From Levilactobacillus senmaizukei DSM 21775 = NBRC 103853 (GTDB lineage: Bacteria > Bacillota > Bacilli > Lactobacillales > Lactobacillaceae), in NCBI RefSeq assembly GCF_001592085.1, contig NZ_BCWD01000011.1, positions 1 through 64,000 on the forward strand: DNA of 64,000 nt. Reading direction: 5' to 3'. The position numbers and the translations under genes were made by a program. The notes under the pieces were generated by a model. That model saw only the letters and a list, made by a program, of their open reading frames with translations. It was not told the DNA's origin and did not search any database. Shown here piece by piece: positions 44,249-53,146 of this stretch. Position 1 is the stretch's first letter. Each line of letters begins with the position of its first letter.

Positions 44249-44497
44249 TTAGACGGCTGAGTAGGTCCAGTCATAGGAGAGTAGTTGGTGGAACTTTTCT
44301 CCAATCGGGATCCACAGCTTGGCCTTAGCAATGTTTGTAATGGATTCCCAGAATAGGGGGTCATGTCGTTCCTGGTCGCTCAGGTTAATGTTGACGTAAC
44401 TCCCGGCTTCCGTTTTGGCGATTACGTAGGGATAGAACACCTTGGTAATTTGGGCGGGAGTGATACTTTTAATTTGCGGGTTGTCATCAATCAGCAT
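44249..44497 (-). CDS. Conserved small protein of unknown function
   Basis: An 82-residue soluble protein (MLIDDNPQIKSITPAQITKV to LLSYDWTYSAV). The ATG at 44497 has GAAAGGAAG upstream, and a perfect terminator follows, which supports a real gene despite the size. It has no recognisable domain; the composition suggests a compact alpha/beta fold. It lies just downstream of the histidine kinase gene on the same strand, 90 bp away, so it could be part of that transcript. Confidence 0.65.
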   Translation of the reverse strand: MLIDDNPQIKSITPAQITKVFYPYVIAKTEAGSYVNINLSDQERHDPLFWESITNIAKAKLWIPIGEKFHQLLSYDWTYSAV

Positions 44498-44587
44498 ACG
44501 AACGCTTCCTTTCAATTTATGAACCCAGTATACCGAGGAACGGTCGCATGCGTCCTTGATTTCCGTTAAGGATTTCCTGAGAATTTC

Positions 44588-45961
44588 TTATTTTTCCGTA
44601 GCGTCGTCAATGACTCGATTGAGAGTCAAGGTGAACTGGCACCCTTGCGGATCGTTGCTGGTCACCGTCACTTGACCGTGGTTCAGGTGGGCCAGTTGTG
44701 AAACGATGGCTAGCCCGAGGCCACTCCCTTCAATTTGATTAGACCGTGAGGCGTCGACCCGATAGAAGCGATCGAAGATGTGCGCGCGATCCGCCCTGGG
44801 TATCCCTTCACCTAGGTCGGCAACCGTGAGTGTCACCGTTTGTGGATTCATGTGAACACTGACGGTGATGGGCGCTGTTTCGGGTGAATACTTGTGGGCA
44901 TTATCCAATAAGGCGGTTAGGATTTGATGGATCATATCTTGATTGCCCTGGACCATGGCGATTGAATCTGGGGCCACAAAGGTGATGGGTTGTTTGACCA
45001 GGGGCTGATAGTGTTCAACGACGCCTTGGGCCAAGAGCCCAAGGTCTAGGGGTTCCAGCGTGACTTCGGCGCGATCGGCACGTGATAGATGAAGCAGATT
45101 CTCAATCAGATGCTGCATCCGCAGGGACTCCTGGTCGATAAAGCCTAGCGACTCGGGGATGATCTCGGGATGTTGGTCGCCCCGGCGTTCGATCAACTTG
45201 ATATTGCCACGGATCGTAGCGATGGGTGTTCGTAGCTCATGGGAAGCGTCGGCAATAAATTGACGTTCTCGTTGCAAACGACCGTTTTGGGCTGCTAAAA
45301 GTTGGTTGAAGTCCTTGGCCAATTGGGAGATTTCGACCGGCTCCGTGGGTTCGGGTAATTCCGCTTGGGTGTTTTCGGGATTAGCCGCCGCCTGTTGAGC
45401 CGCTTGGGCCAATTGAAGGGTGGGGTCGCTTAGTCGCCGCGCGAGTTGGCGAACGAAGAATAAGCCAATCAAGAGACTCAGGCCAATTGCAATAATGAGA
45501 ACGGACACGAGAACGTGGAGATTTCCGACCAGCACCTTCATCCCAATGAAGAGGAAGTAGGTTCGTGATCCGGTATGAATCGTTTCGGAAAAATAGAGAC
45601 CCCAATGCTTGATATAGACCAGGTGGGTAAATGGCACGGACCAGGTGTTAGCGGCGGTGAATTTGCCCGCGTGGGGTAACAGAGAGGTGATGGTGCCATC
45701 GCTATTCTTAATCATGGCAAAGGTATTATGTGAATTTAGGCCACTGCTCTGGTTAACCGTCAGCCATTCCTTGAAGTTACTGACCTGGGTCGTTTCTAGA
45801 CTGGCACTTAGGCGTTGCGCCTGATCCTGTGCCCGAAGGATTTGATCGACCGTCAGCGTGATCGTGACGGTTAAAACAATGATGAGACCAATCGCGACCA
45901 GGAGACTGGTGAACGATTGGCGAATAATGGTCGCATAGGATCGTGGGACTTTAGTGTTCAT
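44588..45961 (-). CDS. Sensor histidine kinase of an OmpR-type two-component system
   Basis: A 457-residue membrane kinase. Two membrane helices (about 16-38 and 148-170) flank an extracytoplasmic sensor domain (about 40-145), followed by HAMP, the HisKA box ADASHELRTPIATIRGN (phospho-His241) and the HATPase boxes N (LDNAHKYS), G1 (VADLGEGIP), F (FDRFYR) and G2 (GSGLGLAI). It overlaps the end of the response regulator gene; ATG 45961 is nine bases from AAAGGAAG and preferred over ATG 45967. The stimulus is unknown; envelope stress is a common one for this type. Confidence 0.92.
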   Translation of the reverse strand: MNTKVPRSYATIIRQSFTSLLVAIGLIIVLTVTITLTVDQILRAQDQAQRLSASLETTQVSNFKEWLTVNQSSGLNSHNTFAMIKNSDGTITSLLPHAGKFTAANTWSVPFTHLVYIKHWGLYFSETIHTGSRTYFLFIGMKVLVGNLHVLVSVLIIAIGLSLLIGLFFVRQLARRLSDPTLQLAQAAQQAAANPENTQAELPEPTEPVEISQLAKDFNQLLAAQNGRLQRERQFIADASHELRTPIATIRGNIKLIERRGDQHPEIIPESLGFIDQESLRMQHLIENLLHLSRADRAEVTLEPLDLGLLAQGVVEHYQPLVKQPITFVAPDSIAMVQGNQDMIHQILTALLDNAHKYSPETAPITVSVHMNPQTVTLTVADLGEGIPRADRAHIFDRFYRVDASRSNQIEGSGLGLAIVSQLAHLNHGQVTVTSNDPQGCQFTLTLNRVIDDATEK

Positions 45962-46652
45962 CCGCATCAGCTTCCTTTAGGCTATAGCCGACCCCCCGAA
46001 TGGTGTGGAAGAGGTGGGGGGCATCGTCAGTGTCAATTTTATTTCGTAAATAACCAATGTAGACGTCGACCACGTTCTGTTGGCCTAAGAAGTCGACGCC
46101 CCAGACATTATCAAGCAACTCATCGCGGGTAAAGACTTGTCCGGGATGTTGCATTAAGAATAGTAGAAGATCGTATTCTCGTTGGGTGAGTTGTAGGCGC
46201 TGTTCGCCGCGTGTCACCTGCCGTGTTTTAGTAATGAGGGTGAGGTCGCCAATGCGGTAGCTTTGGTCTAATCCACTCTGATGAGCGGTCCGGCGCTGGA
46301 TGACCCGGATACGAGCAAGCAACTCCTCAATTTCAAAGGGCTTCGTGATGTAGTCGTCAGCCCCGTTATCGAGACCGGTGACTTTGTCGCCCAAATAGTC
46401 TCTGGCGGTCATCATGATGACGGGCAGGTCAGCGTGTTTACGAATTCGCCGGAGAACCTCCATGCCGTCCATCTTTGGTAACATCCAGTCTAAAAGAACT
46501 AATAGGAGGTCATCTTGATTGGCCTGATAGGTTTCCCAGGCGGCTTCACCATCGGCAGCGGTGAGAACGTTGAAGTCTTCAAAGGTTAATTCTTTGGCAA
46601 CGTAACTCGCCAGACCAGTCTCATCTTCAACTAGCAATATGGTATTTTTCAT
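45951..46652 (-). CDS. OmpR/PhoB-type response regulator
   Basis: A 233-residue regulator. The receiver domain has the acidic pocket (VED, residues 8-10), phospho-acceptor Asp55 in LLDWMLPKMDG, Thr in MMTARD and Lys in ITKPFE. The C-terminal winged helix (about 130-228) has the OmpR-type QLTQREYDLLLFLM and VDVYIGYLRNKID. It is the first gene of the pair; the kinase overlaps its 3' end. A small exported protein is divergent. Confidence 0.94.
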   Translation of the reverse strand: MKNTILLVEDETGLASYVAKELTFEDFNVLTAADGEAAWETYQANQDDLLLVLLDWMLPKMDGMEVLRRIRKHADLPVIMMTARDYLGDKVTGLDNGADDYITKPFEIEELLARIRVIQRRTAHQSGLDQSYRIGDLTLITKTRQVTRGEQRLQLTQREYDLLLFLMQHPGQVFTRDELLDNVWGVDFLGQQNVVDVYIGYLRNKIDTDDAPHLFHTIRGVGYSLKEADADEH

Positions 46653-46719
46653 CGTTAATTATGACTCCTTATTTATGCGTGACGAGGTTTATAGGCATCA
46701 TACCATACCACTTCCAATC

Positions 46720-46758
46720 GAAACTAAGAAATTCACAGACAATGTTTATTTTAGTTTC
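46720..46758. promoter_or_regulatory. Inverted repeat between the two-component system and the exported protein gene
   Basis: GAAACTAA (46720-46727) and TTAGTTTC (46751-46758), 23 bp apart, lie upstream of both divergent genes, near a TATAAC -10 toward the exported protein. A response-regulator binding site is plausible. Confidence 0.45.
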
Positions 46759-46840
46759 AAGATGGTTAAGGGTGGGGATGGTATAACTAGACTATCGAAA
46801 GCGGCTAGCTGAAACCGACAATTATTGAGGAGTGATTAAA

Positions 46841-47152
46841 ATGTTGAAAATTAAAAAGATGATGAGCAAATTGGTCTTAGGCGCCATGACAGTGACAACG
46901 TTGTTGGCAACCTCGGCGGGGGCCTCTGCGGCCACGAAAACCACGGTGACGGCAACGCCCGTCAATCCGGCCGTGACCGCAGTCGTTAACCTAAAGACCC
47001 GGCCAGCGGGTGACTTTCAACTCACGAAGATTCACTTGAAACGAGTGACCAGCAAAGAAATTTCTAGCCAGGTCCAAACCAACATTGATGCCAGCGCGTT
47101 AAGCCTGGACCGGAAGCACCAGGCTAGCCAACTTACCAGTCAACTGAAGTAA
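46841..47152 (+). CDS. Small exported protein divergent from the two-component system
   Basis: A 103-residue protein with a clear signal peptide (LGAMTVTTLLATSAGASA, cleavage about residue 31) and a short basic, Thr/Lys/Gln-rich mature part (about 72 residues) with no cysteine and no known domain. ATG 46841 follows GAGGAG by eight bases; an in-frame GTG at 46832 is too close to it. The position opposite the response regulator suggests it is a target, or a peptide that feeds back on the sensor. Function unknown. Confidence 0.68.
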   Translation: MLKIKKMMSKLVLGAMTVTTLLATSAGASAATKTTVTATPVNPAVTAVVNLKTRPAGDFQLTKIHLKRVTSKEISSQVQTNIDASALSLDRKHQASQLTSQLK

Positions 47153-47320
47153 TCTGCTTCAGGACAACCAGCTAGAATAGAAGCTAACTAACCAGCAGCG
47201 GCGGGACCGTTGCTGATTTTTTAGTTGGCCGACTTTTTAATGAGTTATCACCGATCATTGGGCTATACTGGATGAGTAGTGTGACCAGAAATAGCCAAGT
47301 CTTGGCGAAAGGAGTTTGTT

Positions 47321-48955
47321 ATGAAAGTAGGAATCGACCGTTTGAACGACCCCTTCTTAAATAAGGGGACGGCATTCACCACCGCCGAACGTGAACAATT
47401 TGAATTGACGGGATTGTTGCCACCGCGAGTTCAGACGCTGACACAGCAGATTCATCGGATGTATGACCAGGTAGAACGGCAGAGTGACGACCTAGCCAAA
47501 CGCCAATTTCTCATGCATTTGTTCAACACCAATCGCGTTTTGTTTTTTGCCCTATTTGCGGACCACGTGGCGGAGTTTATGCCGATCGTCTATGATCCCA
47601 CGATTGCCGAATCCATCGAGCACTATAGCGATTTGTACCTGAATCCACAGAACGCAGCTTTTCTGTCGATTGACGATGATCCGCAAACCTTTCGGTCGAC
47701 CCTGGAACGGGCAGCCGATGGTCGTGAGATTAAGTTGGTCGTGGTAACCGATGCCGAGGGAATCCTGGGTATCGGTGATTGGGGGACCAATGGGGTCGAT
47801 ATTGCCATTGGCAAGCTGATGGTTTATACGGCCGCGGCCGGGATTGATCCACGACAGGTGCTACCCGTTATGCTGGATGCTGGGACCAATAATGCCACCT
47901 TGTTGAAGGATGCCCATTACCTGGGTAATCAGCACGCTCGAGTTGACGGGGAGCGCTATGCCAAATTCGTAGATGACTTTGTGATGGCGGCAACGGCAGC
48001 CTTTCCAGACCTGTACTTGCACTGGGAAGACTTCGGCCGCGGACATGCGGCCAAGATCCTCCGGCGGTACCAGGGCCGATTGGCCACCTTTAATGATGAC
48101 ATCCAGGGAACTGGAATTATTTCCTTGGCGGCGATTCTTGGGGCGTTAAATATCTCTGGTCAGAAACTGACCGATCAGACCTACCTGACCTTTGGTGCCG
48201 GGAGTGCTGGGGCGGGGATTGCCCACCAGATTTTTACGGCCATGGTCACGGCGGGGTTGACGCCTGCTGAGGCCCGGCGGCACTTCTATATGGTCGATAA
48301 GCAAGGCTTACTGTTCGACGATATGTCGGACCTGACTCCAGAGCAGCGTCCATTTGCCCGTAAAAGGTCTGAATTCACTAATGCTGCCGACCTAACCTCT
48401 CTGGCGGCCGTGGTGGCAGCGATTCATCCGACGATCTTGGTTGGGACGTCAACCCAACCGGGAACCTTTACGGAAGCAATCGTGCGCGACATGGCCGCCA
48501 ATACCCCGCGGCCGATTATTTTGCCGTTATCGAATCCCACCAAGCTGGCGGAAGCCACGGCGGCCGATCTGCTTAAATGGACGGCTGGTCGGGCCTTGGT
48601 TGCGACAGGGGTCCCGTCAGCACCAGTTAGGGTGAATGGTGTGACCTACCAGATTGGTCAGGCTAACAACGCGTTGGTCTATCCGGGATTAGGGTTAGGT
48701 GTTCTCGCTGTGGCTGCTAATCAGCTAGATGAATCGATGATTTCCGCGGCGGCCCACTCCCTAGGGGGCTTGGTGGATGTGCACCAGGCCGGGGCGGCAG
48801 TATTGCCGTCCGTTGATCAGTTAAGTCACTTCAGTCGGACTGTCGCAACGGCGGTGGCGCAAAGTGCTTTGGATCGAGGGTTAGCAACCAAGCGGGTGAC
48901 GGATGCCCAAACGGCGGTTCGTGCTGCTCAGTGGCAACCCGTGTATGATCATTAG
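47321..48955 (+). CDS. mleA: Malolactic enzyme
   Basis: A 544-residue NAD- and Mn-dependent enzyme that decarboxylates L-malate to L-lactate, giving deacidification and proton motive force. It begins with the malic-enzyme-type [12 protein letters not shown] and has [34 protein letters not shown] (metal ligands) and the Rossmann motif [11 protein letters not shown]. The length and motifs distinguish malolactic enzyme from shorter malic enzymes, although activity assay would be needed for certainty. The usual partner permease mleP is not downstream and the regulator mleR is not upstream. ATG 47321 has AAAGGAG. Confidence 0.9.
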   Translation: MKVGIDRLNDPFLNKGTAFTTAEREQFELTGLLPPRVQTLTQQIHRMYDQVERQSDDLAKRQFLMHLFNTNRVLFFALFADHVAEFMPIVYDPTIAESIEHYSDLYLNPQNAAFLSIDDDPQTFRSTLERAADGREIKLVVVTDAEGILGIGDWGTNGVDIAIGKLMVYTAAAGIDPRQVLPVMLDAGTNNATLLKDAHYLGNQHARVDGERYAKFVDDFVMAATAAFPDLYLHWEDFGRGHAAKILRRYQGRLATFNDDIQGTGIISLAAILGALNISGQKLTDQTYLTFGAGSAGAGIAHQIFTAMVTAGLTPAEARRHFYMVDKQGLLFDDMSDLTPEQRPFARKRSEFTNAADLTSLAAVVAAIHPTILVGTSTQPGTFTEAIVRDMAANTPRPIILPLSNPTKLAEATAADLLKWTAGRALVATGVPSAPVRVNGVTYQIGQANNALVYPGLGLGVLAVAANQLDESMISAAAHSLGGLVDVHQAGAAVLPSVDQLSHFSRTVATAVAQSALDRGLATKRVTDAQTAVRAAQWQPVYDH

Positions 48956-48967
48956 TCAATAAAAAAA

Positions 48968-48998
48968 CTCTGCTGGCAAGCTTGCCGGCAGAGATTTT
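48968..48998. terminator. Bidirectional terminator after mleA
   Basis: Stem CTCTGCTGGCAAG with CTTGCCGGCAGAG and flanking A and T runs. Confidence 0.9.
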
Positions 48999-49010
48999 TG
49001 TGATCAGTGA

Positions 49011-49661
49011 TTAGTTAAGATCAACGGCCGTTTTAATTGGTGTAGCGTCGTTAACAATTGAAATGATCTTGGGTAATTTAGGTGCGGGCGCGAGAACGGC
49101 GACCACCGTTGCGGCAACATCGGCGCGGGTAATTTCCTTAGAAGCACTCGCGGATGGATCGAGGGTAATCTTGCCAGTAGCGGCCGCATCGGTTAGAATA
49201 CCTGGCCGTACGATCGTGTAATCCAGATTGGTCCGGTGTTGTAACCATTGGTCGGCATAGTATTTGGCCACATAATAAGGGCGAATTCCGGACTTATTCC
49301 AGAAGGCCCGGTCGTCGGTGCCAATGGCGCTAACCAAGACAAACCGTTTAATGCCAACTTTCTCAGCGGCCATCATGGTCTTAATGGCACCATCAAGGTC
49401 AATGTTTAGGGTCATGTCGTCACCGGTATTGCCACCAGATCCGGCGGTGAAGATGATTCGGTCGATACCCGCCATGGCGGCAGCTAGATCGTCGACAGAA
49501 CCCATGAGATCAACGGGTCGTGCTTGACCACCAAGGGTCTTCATGGTGGTGACTTGGGCATCATTGCGAACACTCCCATAGACGGTTTCACCCGTAGCTG
49601 CCAAGTCCTTAACGATGAATTGACCCACCCGACCGTGGGCCCCAATAACTAATGTCGTCAT
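49011..49661 (-). CDS. NAD(P)-binding atypical SDR (NmrA/YwnB-like)
   Basis: A 216-residue protein with the N-terminal Rossmann motif LVIGAHGRVGQFIV, followed by FTAGSGG and the active-site-like RFVLVSAIGTDD and YYVAKYYADQWL (YxxxK). This matches the NAD(P)H-binding 10/atypical SDR-5 group of flavin- or quinone-related reductases, whose substrates are mostly undefined. ATG 49661 has GGGAGG seven bases upstream. Convergent with mleA. Confidence 0.85.
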   Translation of the reverse strand: MTTLVIGAHGRVGQFIVKDLAATGETVYGSVRNDAQVTTMKTLGGQARPVDLMGSVDDLAAAMAGIDRIIFTAGSGGNTGDDMTLNIDLDGAIKTMMAAEKVGIKRFVLVSAIGTDDRAFWNKSGIRPYYVAKYYADQWLQHRTNLDYTIVRPGILTDAAATGKITLDPSASASKEITRADVAATVVAVLAPAPKLPKIISIVNDATPIKTAVDLN

Positions 49662-49992
49662 TAAAAATCCTCCCATTCATAACTCAATTTACTATCTCTT
49701 ACCATAATCTTTTTAATGATAAAATTCAGTGATCACGACTTGGCAGTGATGACCGTGGTCGGACGAAAATGATCGTTAAAATCCTGTGACGATCAGGAAA
49801 ATAGCGGTTTCTTAAAACTGGCTTTTCGGGTGATAAGCCTTATAATGAAGGTAAATCTTCCCTACGGTTAGTTCTTTAAGCGCTCGTTCCTTTGGGGGGA
49901 GTGGGAGTTGGTGGCTAAGCAGTGTGATTAGTCAGAATGAGATGAAGATACCTACTCGGGGAGAACTTCAAGAGAAAAGGGGTCGTTAAATA
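49662..49992 (+). promoter_or_regulatory. Intergenic region upstream of ndh
   Basis: About 330 bp with no gene. On the + strand a likely -10 (TATAAT, 49840-49845) implies a leader of about 145 nt for ndh. The leader contains TTTGGGGGGAGTG (about 49891), a motif also found in the intergenic regions at 59.2 and 60.6 kb. Confidence 0.4.
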
Positions 49993-51198
49993 ATGGCAAC
50001 GATTTTAGTTCTAGGTGGCGGTTACGCAGGGATGCGAGCTATCAAGTTCCTTCAACGCGAAGTTCCCAGCGAGGACCGGCTGATTTTGGTCGATAAGTCC
50101 GGGACGCATGCGGAAAAAACAAATTTACATGAAGTTGCGGCGGGGACGATTGCGCCCAGTCGGATTACCTACGAGATTAATGATGTGATTAGTCGACGGG
50201 TTGAATTTATTCAAGATGCGGTGACCAATGTGGATGTGGACCAAAAGCAAGTCACGCTGGCCAACCACGCTCCACTGACCTATGATTATCTCGTCGTAGC
50301 GTTAGGCTTTCAATCCGAAACCTTTGGCCTGAAGGGTGCCACCGAGAATGCCCTGCCAATGGATGATTTGGCTACCTCCGAGGCCGTGTACCGGCATATC
50401 GAAGACAAGATTAAAGGGTACGCGGAGTCGAAAGACGATCGGGATCTCACAATTGCAGTCTGCGGGGCTGGTTTCACCGGGATTGAACTTCTGGGAGAAT
50501 TGACCCAATCGATGCCGAAATTACAAGCTAAATACAACACACCGGCCATTAAGCTGGTTTGTTTGGAACGGACCACGACTATTCTGCCAATGTTTCACGA
50601 TAAGACGTTGGCGGACTATACGATGCGGTTCATGGCCAAGCATAATGTTGAAATGAAGCTGGGATCGAGTATTGCTGAAATTAAGCCGGGGGTAGTGGTT
50701 TACACCGATAGTGATGATGCCGAACATGAGGTAGCCGCAAACACCATCGTTTGGACGGTTGGGGTCAGTGGATCACAAGTTATGGCGGATTCCGGATTTG
50801 ACCAACGCCGTAACCGAGTTGTGGTCAAGGATGACTTATCCCTGGAAGGTCACCCAGAGGTTTACATCATCGGGGATGTTTCCGCGGTGATGGATCCTGA
50901 CAGTGGTCGGCCATACCCAACGACGGCGCAAATTGCCTTGGCGTCTGGGACCACGGCGGCCAAGAACATTGGGTTAGCTATTCGGGGTCGCGACACCAAA
51001 CCGTTTGTCTACAAGGCTCTGGGTACCGTGGCTTCGTTGAGTGACCGTGACGGGGTTGGTGAAGTCTTTAGCACTAACCGGCCGGTCCGCGGCTACATGG
51101 CGTCGGCGTTGAAGAAGGTTATTACCGACCGCTCGTTACTTGAAAGTGCCAAGTTCAGTACCCTATTGGCCAAGGGGCGCTTCGACCTGTACCATTAA
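49993..51198 (+). CDS. ndh: Type II NADH dehydrogenase
   Basis: A 401-residue FAD enzyme that transfers electrons from NADH to membrane quinone without pumping protons. The FAD motif LVLGGGYAGMRAI (residues 5-17), the second Rossmann motif CGAGFTGIELLGEL, and the flavin-loop IIGDVSAVMDP are visible. The C-terminal region ends with the amphipathic membrane-binding segment near SAKFSTLLAKGRFDLYH. In lactobacilli it supports respiration when quinone and heme are supplied, or NADH reoxidation with exogenous acceptors. The start has AAAAGGGG. Confidence 0.93.
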   Translation: MATILVLGGGYAGMRAIKFLQREVPSEDRLILVDKSGTHAEKTNLHEVAAGTIAPSRITYEINDVISRRVEFIQDAVTNVDVDQKQVTLANHAPLTYDYLVVALGFQSETFGLKGATENALPMDDLATSEAVYRHIEDKIKGYAESKDDRDLTIAVCGAGFTGIELLGELTQSMPKLQAKYNTPAIKLVCLERTTTILPMFHDKTLADYTMRFMAKHNVEMKLGSSIAEIKPGVVVYTDSDDAEHEVAANTIVWTVGVSGSQVMADSGFDQRRNRVVVKDDLSLEGHPEVYIIGDVSAVMDPDSGRPYPTTAQIALASGTTAAKNIGLAIRGRDTKPFVYKALGTVASLSDRDGVGEVFSTNRPVRGYMASALKKVITDRSLLESAKFSTLLAKGRFDLYH

Positions 51199-51271
51199 TC
51201 GGTTATGGCAGGACATGCCCAATTTCAGATCCGGCCAACGCCGCGGCTGATAAGTCCGAGTTAGACTAATC

Positions 51272-51421
51272 ATGGCTGGTAACGGCGATTTCGGTCATTA
51301 TCTGGGGAACCGGGGTGCGAGTGAAGACTTCGCCTTGGTTTACCTGGACGGTAGTCCAACGGTGGCCGTTCCTAACGGCCGGAGAATGGCCATGACCAGC
51401 AGCTTGAAAACCAGCAAATAA
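51272..51421 (+). CDS. Possible small protein or 3' remnant of a lost gene
   Basis: A 49-codon frame (MAGNGDFGHYLGNRGASEDF to TSSLKTSK) with codon use like its neighbours, ending 22 bp before a strong + strand terminator. There is no convincing ribosome binding site at the ATG, so it is more likely the tail of a decayed gene than an expressed protein. No family recognised. Confidence 0.3.
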   Translation: MAGNGDFGHYLGNRGASEDFALVYLDGSPTVAVPNGRRMAMTSSLKTSK

Positions 51422-51443
51422 AATCTGAAAATTCGTTGAGAAA

Positions 51444-51476
51444 CGCGGGAGCAACCAATGCTCCTGCGTTTTTTTT
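51444..51476 (+). terminator. Terminator upstream of ogt
   Basis: CGCGGGAGC / GCTCCTGCG stem followed by eight T. It lies 35 bp upstream of the ogt start, downstream of the possible gene remnant or as the late terminator of ndh. Confidence 0.85.
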
Positions 51477-51510
51477 ATGGTAGAATAACTGATAAAAGGG
51501 ATGAGCACAG

Positions 51511-52035
51511 ATGTTAAGGAAGGATCTGACGACACCGCTGGGGCCTGTCACAGTGATGACAGATGGTCGGGCTATTACGGGACTGTGGTTTACCGATCAA
51601 CGACACTATGGCAGTACCCTTCCTCGGCTAACACTGGTTGGGGATAGCCCGCTGTTCGCAGAAACGCAGACTTGGCTAAATCAGTATTTTGCCGGTGAAC
51701 AACCAGCGATGACCTTGCCAGTCCGGCCGGAAGGTACGACCTTCCGCCAGACGGTTTGGCAAGTGTTGCAGACCATTCCATACGGTCAAGTGAAGACGTA
51801 TGGCGAGATAGCCCAGGTCGTCGGTCTCCAGGTCGGCCACGACGTTGGTGCGCGTTCGATTGGTGGGGCAGTCGGTAACAATCCCATTAGTCTGTTGATT
51901 CCGTGCCACCGAGTTGTTGCCGGTACAGGCGACCTGACGGGATATGCCGGTGGGTTAGACCGTAAGCGGGCGTTACTTGAATTGGAAGGTCAATTAAAAG
52001 CTGGCCAAGTTCGGGTGAAGCTACCGACGGACTAG
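51511..52035 (+). CDS. ogt: Methylated-DNA-[protein]-cysteine S-methyltransferase
   Basis: A 174-residue suicide repair protein that moves the alkyl group from O6-methylguanine to its own cysteine. The active site IPCHRV (Cys132) and the helix-turn-helix with TYGEIAQVVG and the asparagine-hinge GGAVGNNP are present. The C-terminal tail after GYAGGLDRKRALLELE is normal. The start ATG has AAAGGGATG upstream. No Ada-type regulator is adjacent. Confidence 0.93.
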   Translation: MLRKDLTTPLGPVTVMTDGRAITGLWFTDQRHYGSTLPRLTLVGDSPLFAETQTWLNQYFAGEQPAMTLPVRPEGTTFRQTVWQVLQTIPYGQVKTYGEIAQVVGLQVGHDVGARSIGGAVGNNPISLLIPCHRVVAGTGDLTGYAGGLDRKRALLELEGQLKAGQVRVKLPTD

Positions 52036-52064
52036 ACCTTTTTGAAAAAATTTTTATTTTCTGA

Positions 52065-52328
52065 CCTATTGTGCACAAAAGTATCGTACAATAGGACAGA
52101 GGTTATGCTATAATCAATGAAGTTGAAATACATAGTCCCATGATTGTTGATAGGCATAATAAGTCTGAGTTAGTTGAAATTTTGTTCTTGAGGGGGTTTC
52201 TTCTCACCAGAAGACGCGTATAATTTTAGCTAGCTTAGACGATTTGTTAGGATTACTGACTTCCGGGGGGGACGTCAGTCAATAACAAATTAAAATTTTC
52301 AATGGTGTGAATGATTGGAGGTATCACG
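52065..52328 (+). promoter_or_regulatory. Promoter, operator and long leader of the TetR gene
   Basis: CCTATTGT (52065-52072) and ACAATAGG (52088-52095) form an inverted repeat just upstream of an extended -10 (TGCTATAAT, hexamer 52109-52114). About 210 nt of untranslated sequence follow, with the hairpins TCTTCT-CACC-AGAAGA and ACTGAC/GTCAGT and a second TATAAT (about 52218). An autoregulatory operator is likely. Confidence 0.5.
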
Positions 52329-52895
52329 ATGGCTGCATCAGAAACTAAGGAGCGAATTGCGGAGGCCTTGGCTTCGTTGTTGAACCACAATACATTTGAT
52401 AAGATCACGGTTCGGGAGATTGCGGATGAGGCGGAAGTTCACCGCAAAACGTTCTATTACTATTTCGCGGACAAATATGAGCTGTTATCGTTTGTGTATG
52501 AGCACTTCATCGTTGAAGCGCCCCGGCATGAACAGCCGTTGACGTTGACCTTGGAGAATTGGCGGCCGGCAGTAATTCAGTTGCTTGAACGAATTGCCGA
52601 TCACTCAAAAATATTCTTGAACGCTTATCCCTATGATGATGGGGTTTGGCGTCAGTCTATGAATGAATTTGTGGCTTCACGACTGTCAATCTTGTTGCAC
52701 GCAATGCCGGAATACCGGTATTTAAAAGAAGATGTGATTGACACCTCAGCGGAGTTTATCGCTGCGGGTTCGCTGGGCATTATAAATAAATGGGCAGACG
52801 GTAGTTTTACGGCTAGTCCACGAACGGTCTTAGACCAAATCACAACTGCTAATCGGTTGATGAATGGGATTCTGGATCGTTGGAAGCTTAGTTAA
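52329..52895 (+). CDS. TetR/AcrR family regulator (DhaS-like)
   Basis: A 188-residue regulator. The N-terminal helix-turn-helix (ITVREIADEAEVHRKTFYYYF, at about residues 28-48) is typical of TetR proteins, with the DhaS-like C-terminal domain. ATG 52329 has GGAGG. It precedes the succinate-semialdehyde dehydrogenase gene by 250 bp, with a terminator between, so it could regulate that gene or the SDR gene further on. Confidence 0.88.
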   Translation: MAASETKERIAEALASLLNHNTFDKITVREIADEAEVHRKTFYYYFADKYELLSFVYEHFIVEAPRHEQPLTLTLENWRPAVIQLLERIADHSKIFLNAYPYDDGVWRQSMNEFVASRLSILLHAMPEYRYLKEDVIDTSAEFIAAGSLGIINKWADGSFTASPRTVLDQITTANRLMNGILDRWKLS

Positions 52896-52913
52896 TTAAG
52901 TCATTTATCTGTG

Positions 52914-52944
52914 GCCATCGATGCGGCTTGTCGATGGCTTTTTT
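52914..52944 (+). terminator. Terminator of the TetR gene
   Basis: GCCATCGA / TCGATGGC stem with TTTTTT. Confidence 0.88.
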
Positions 52945-53018
52945 GTGTGGATAGAAACAAGACCAATTTGCACTGGAAGGGCCAGCGACTGGCCAGAGCA
53001 ACAACATATAAGTATAAG

Positions 53019-53115
53019 TTTCACAATCTAATTGAATAACTCATCACAATCAAAATACTGGCATTCCGGTTCTATGACGGGTATAGTTTCGTTTGTAAGG
53101 GGTTACATTGTGAAA
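53019..53115. promoter_or_regulatory. Distant inverted copies of TTTCACAAT before the aldehyde dehydrogenase gene
   Basis: TTTCACAAT (53019-53027) and ATTGTGAAA (53107-53115) lie in opposite orientation, 79 bp apart, flanking the likely promoter. The second is 30 bp upstream of the gene start. They could be two binding sites of one regulator acting by looping, or Rex-like half sites. Confidence 0.4.
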
Positions 53116-53146
53116 TGGCAATGGCCCTTAAAGGAGGAAAATAGAA

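Larger units (their letters stand above)
51199..51510. other. Gap between ndh and ogt, with a possible small gene and terminator
   Basis: Contains the 49-residue + strand frame listed below and a strong + strand terminator at 51444. I see no other feature; an overlapping antisense frame is probably a shadow. Confidence 0.45.

Noticed and set aside
51266-51535. 89-codon - strand frame over the ndh-ogt gap
   Set aside because: It crosses the strong terminator and the ogt start, and lacks a ribosome binding site.
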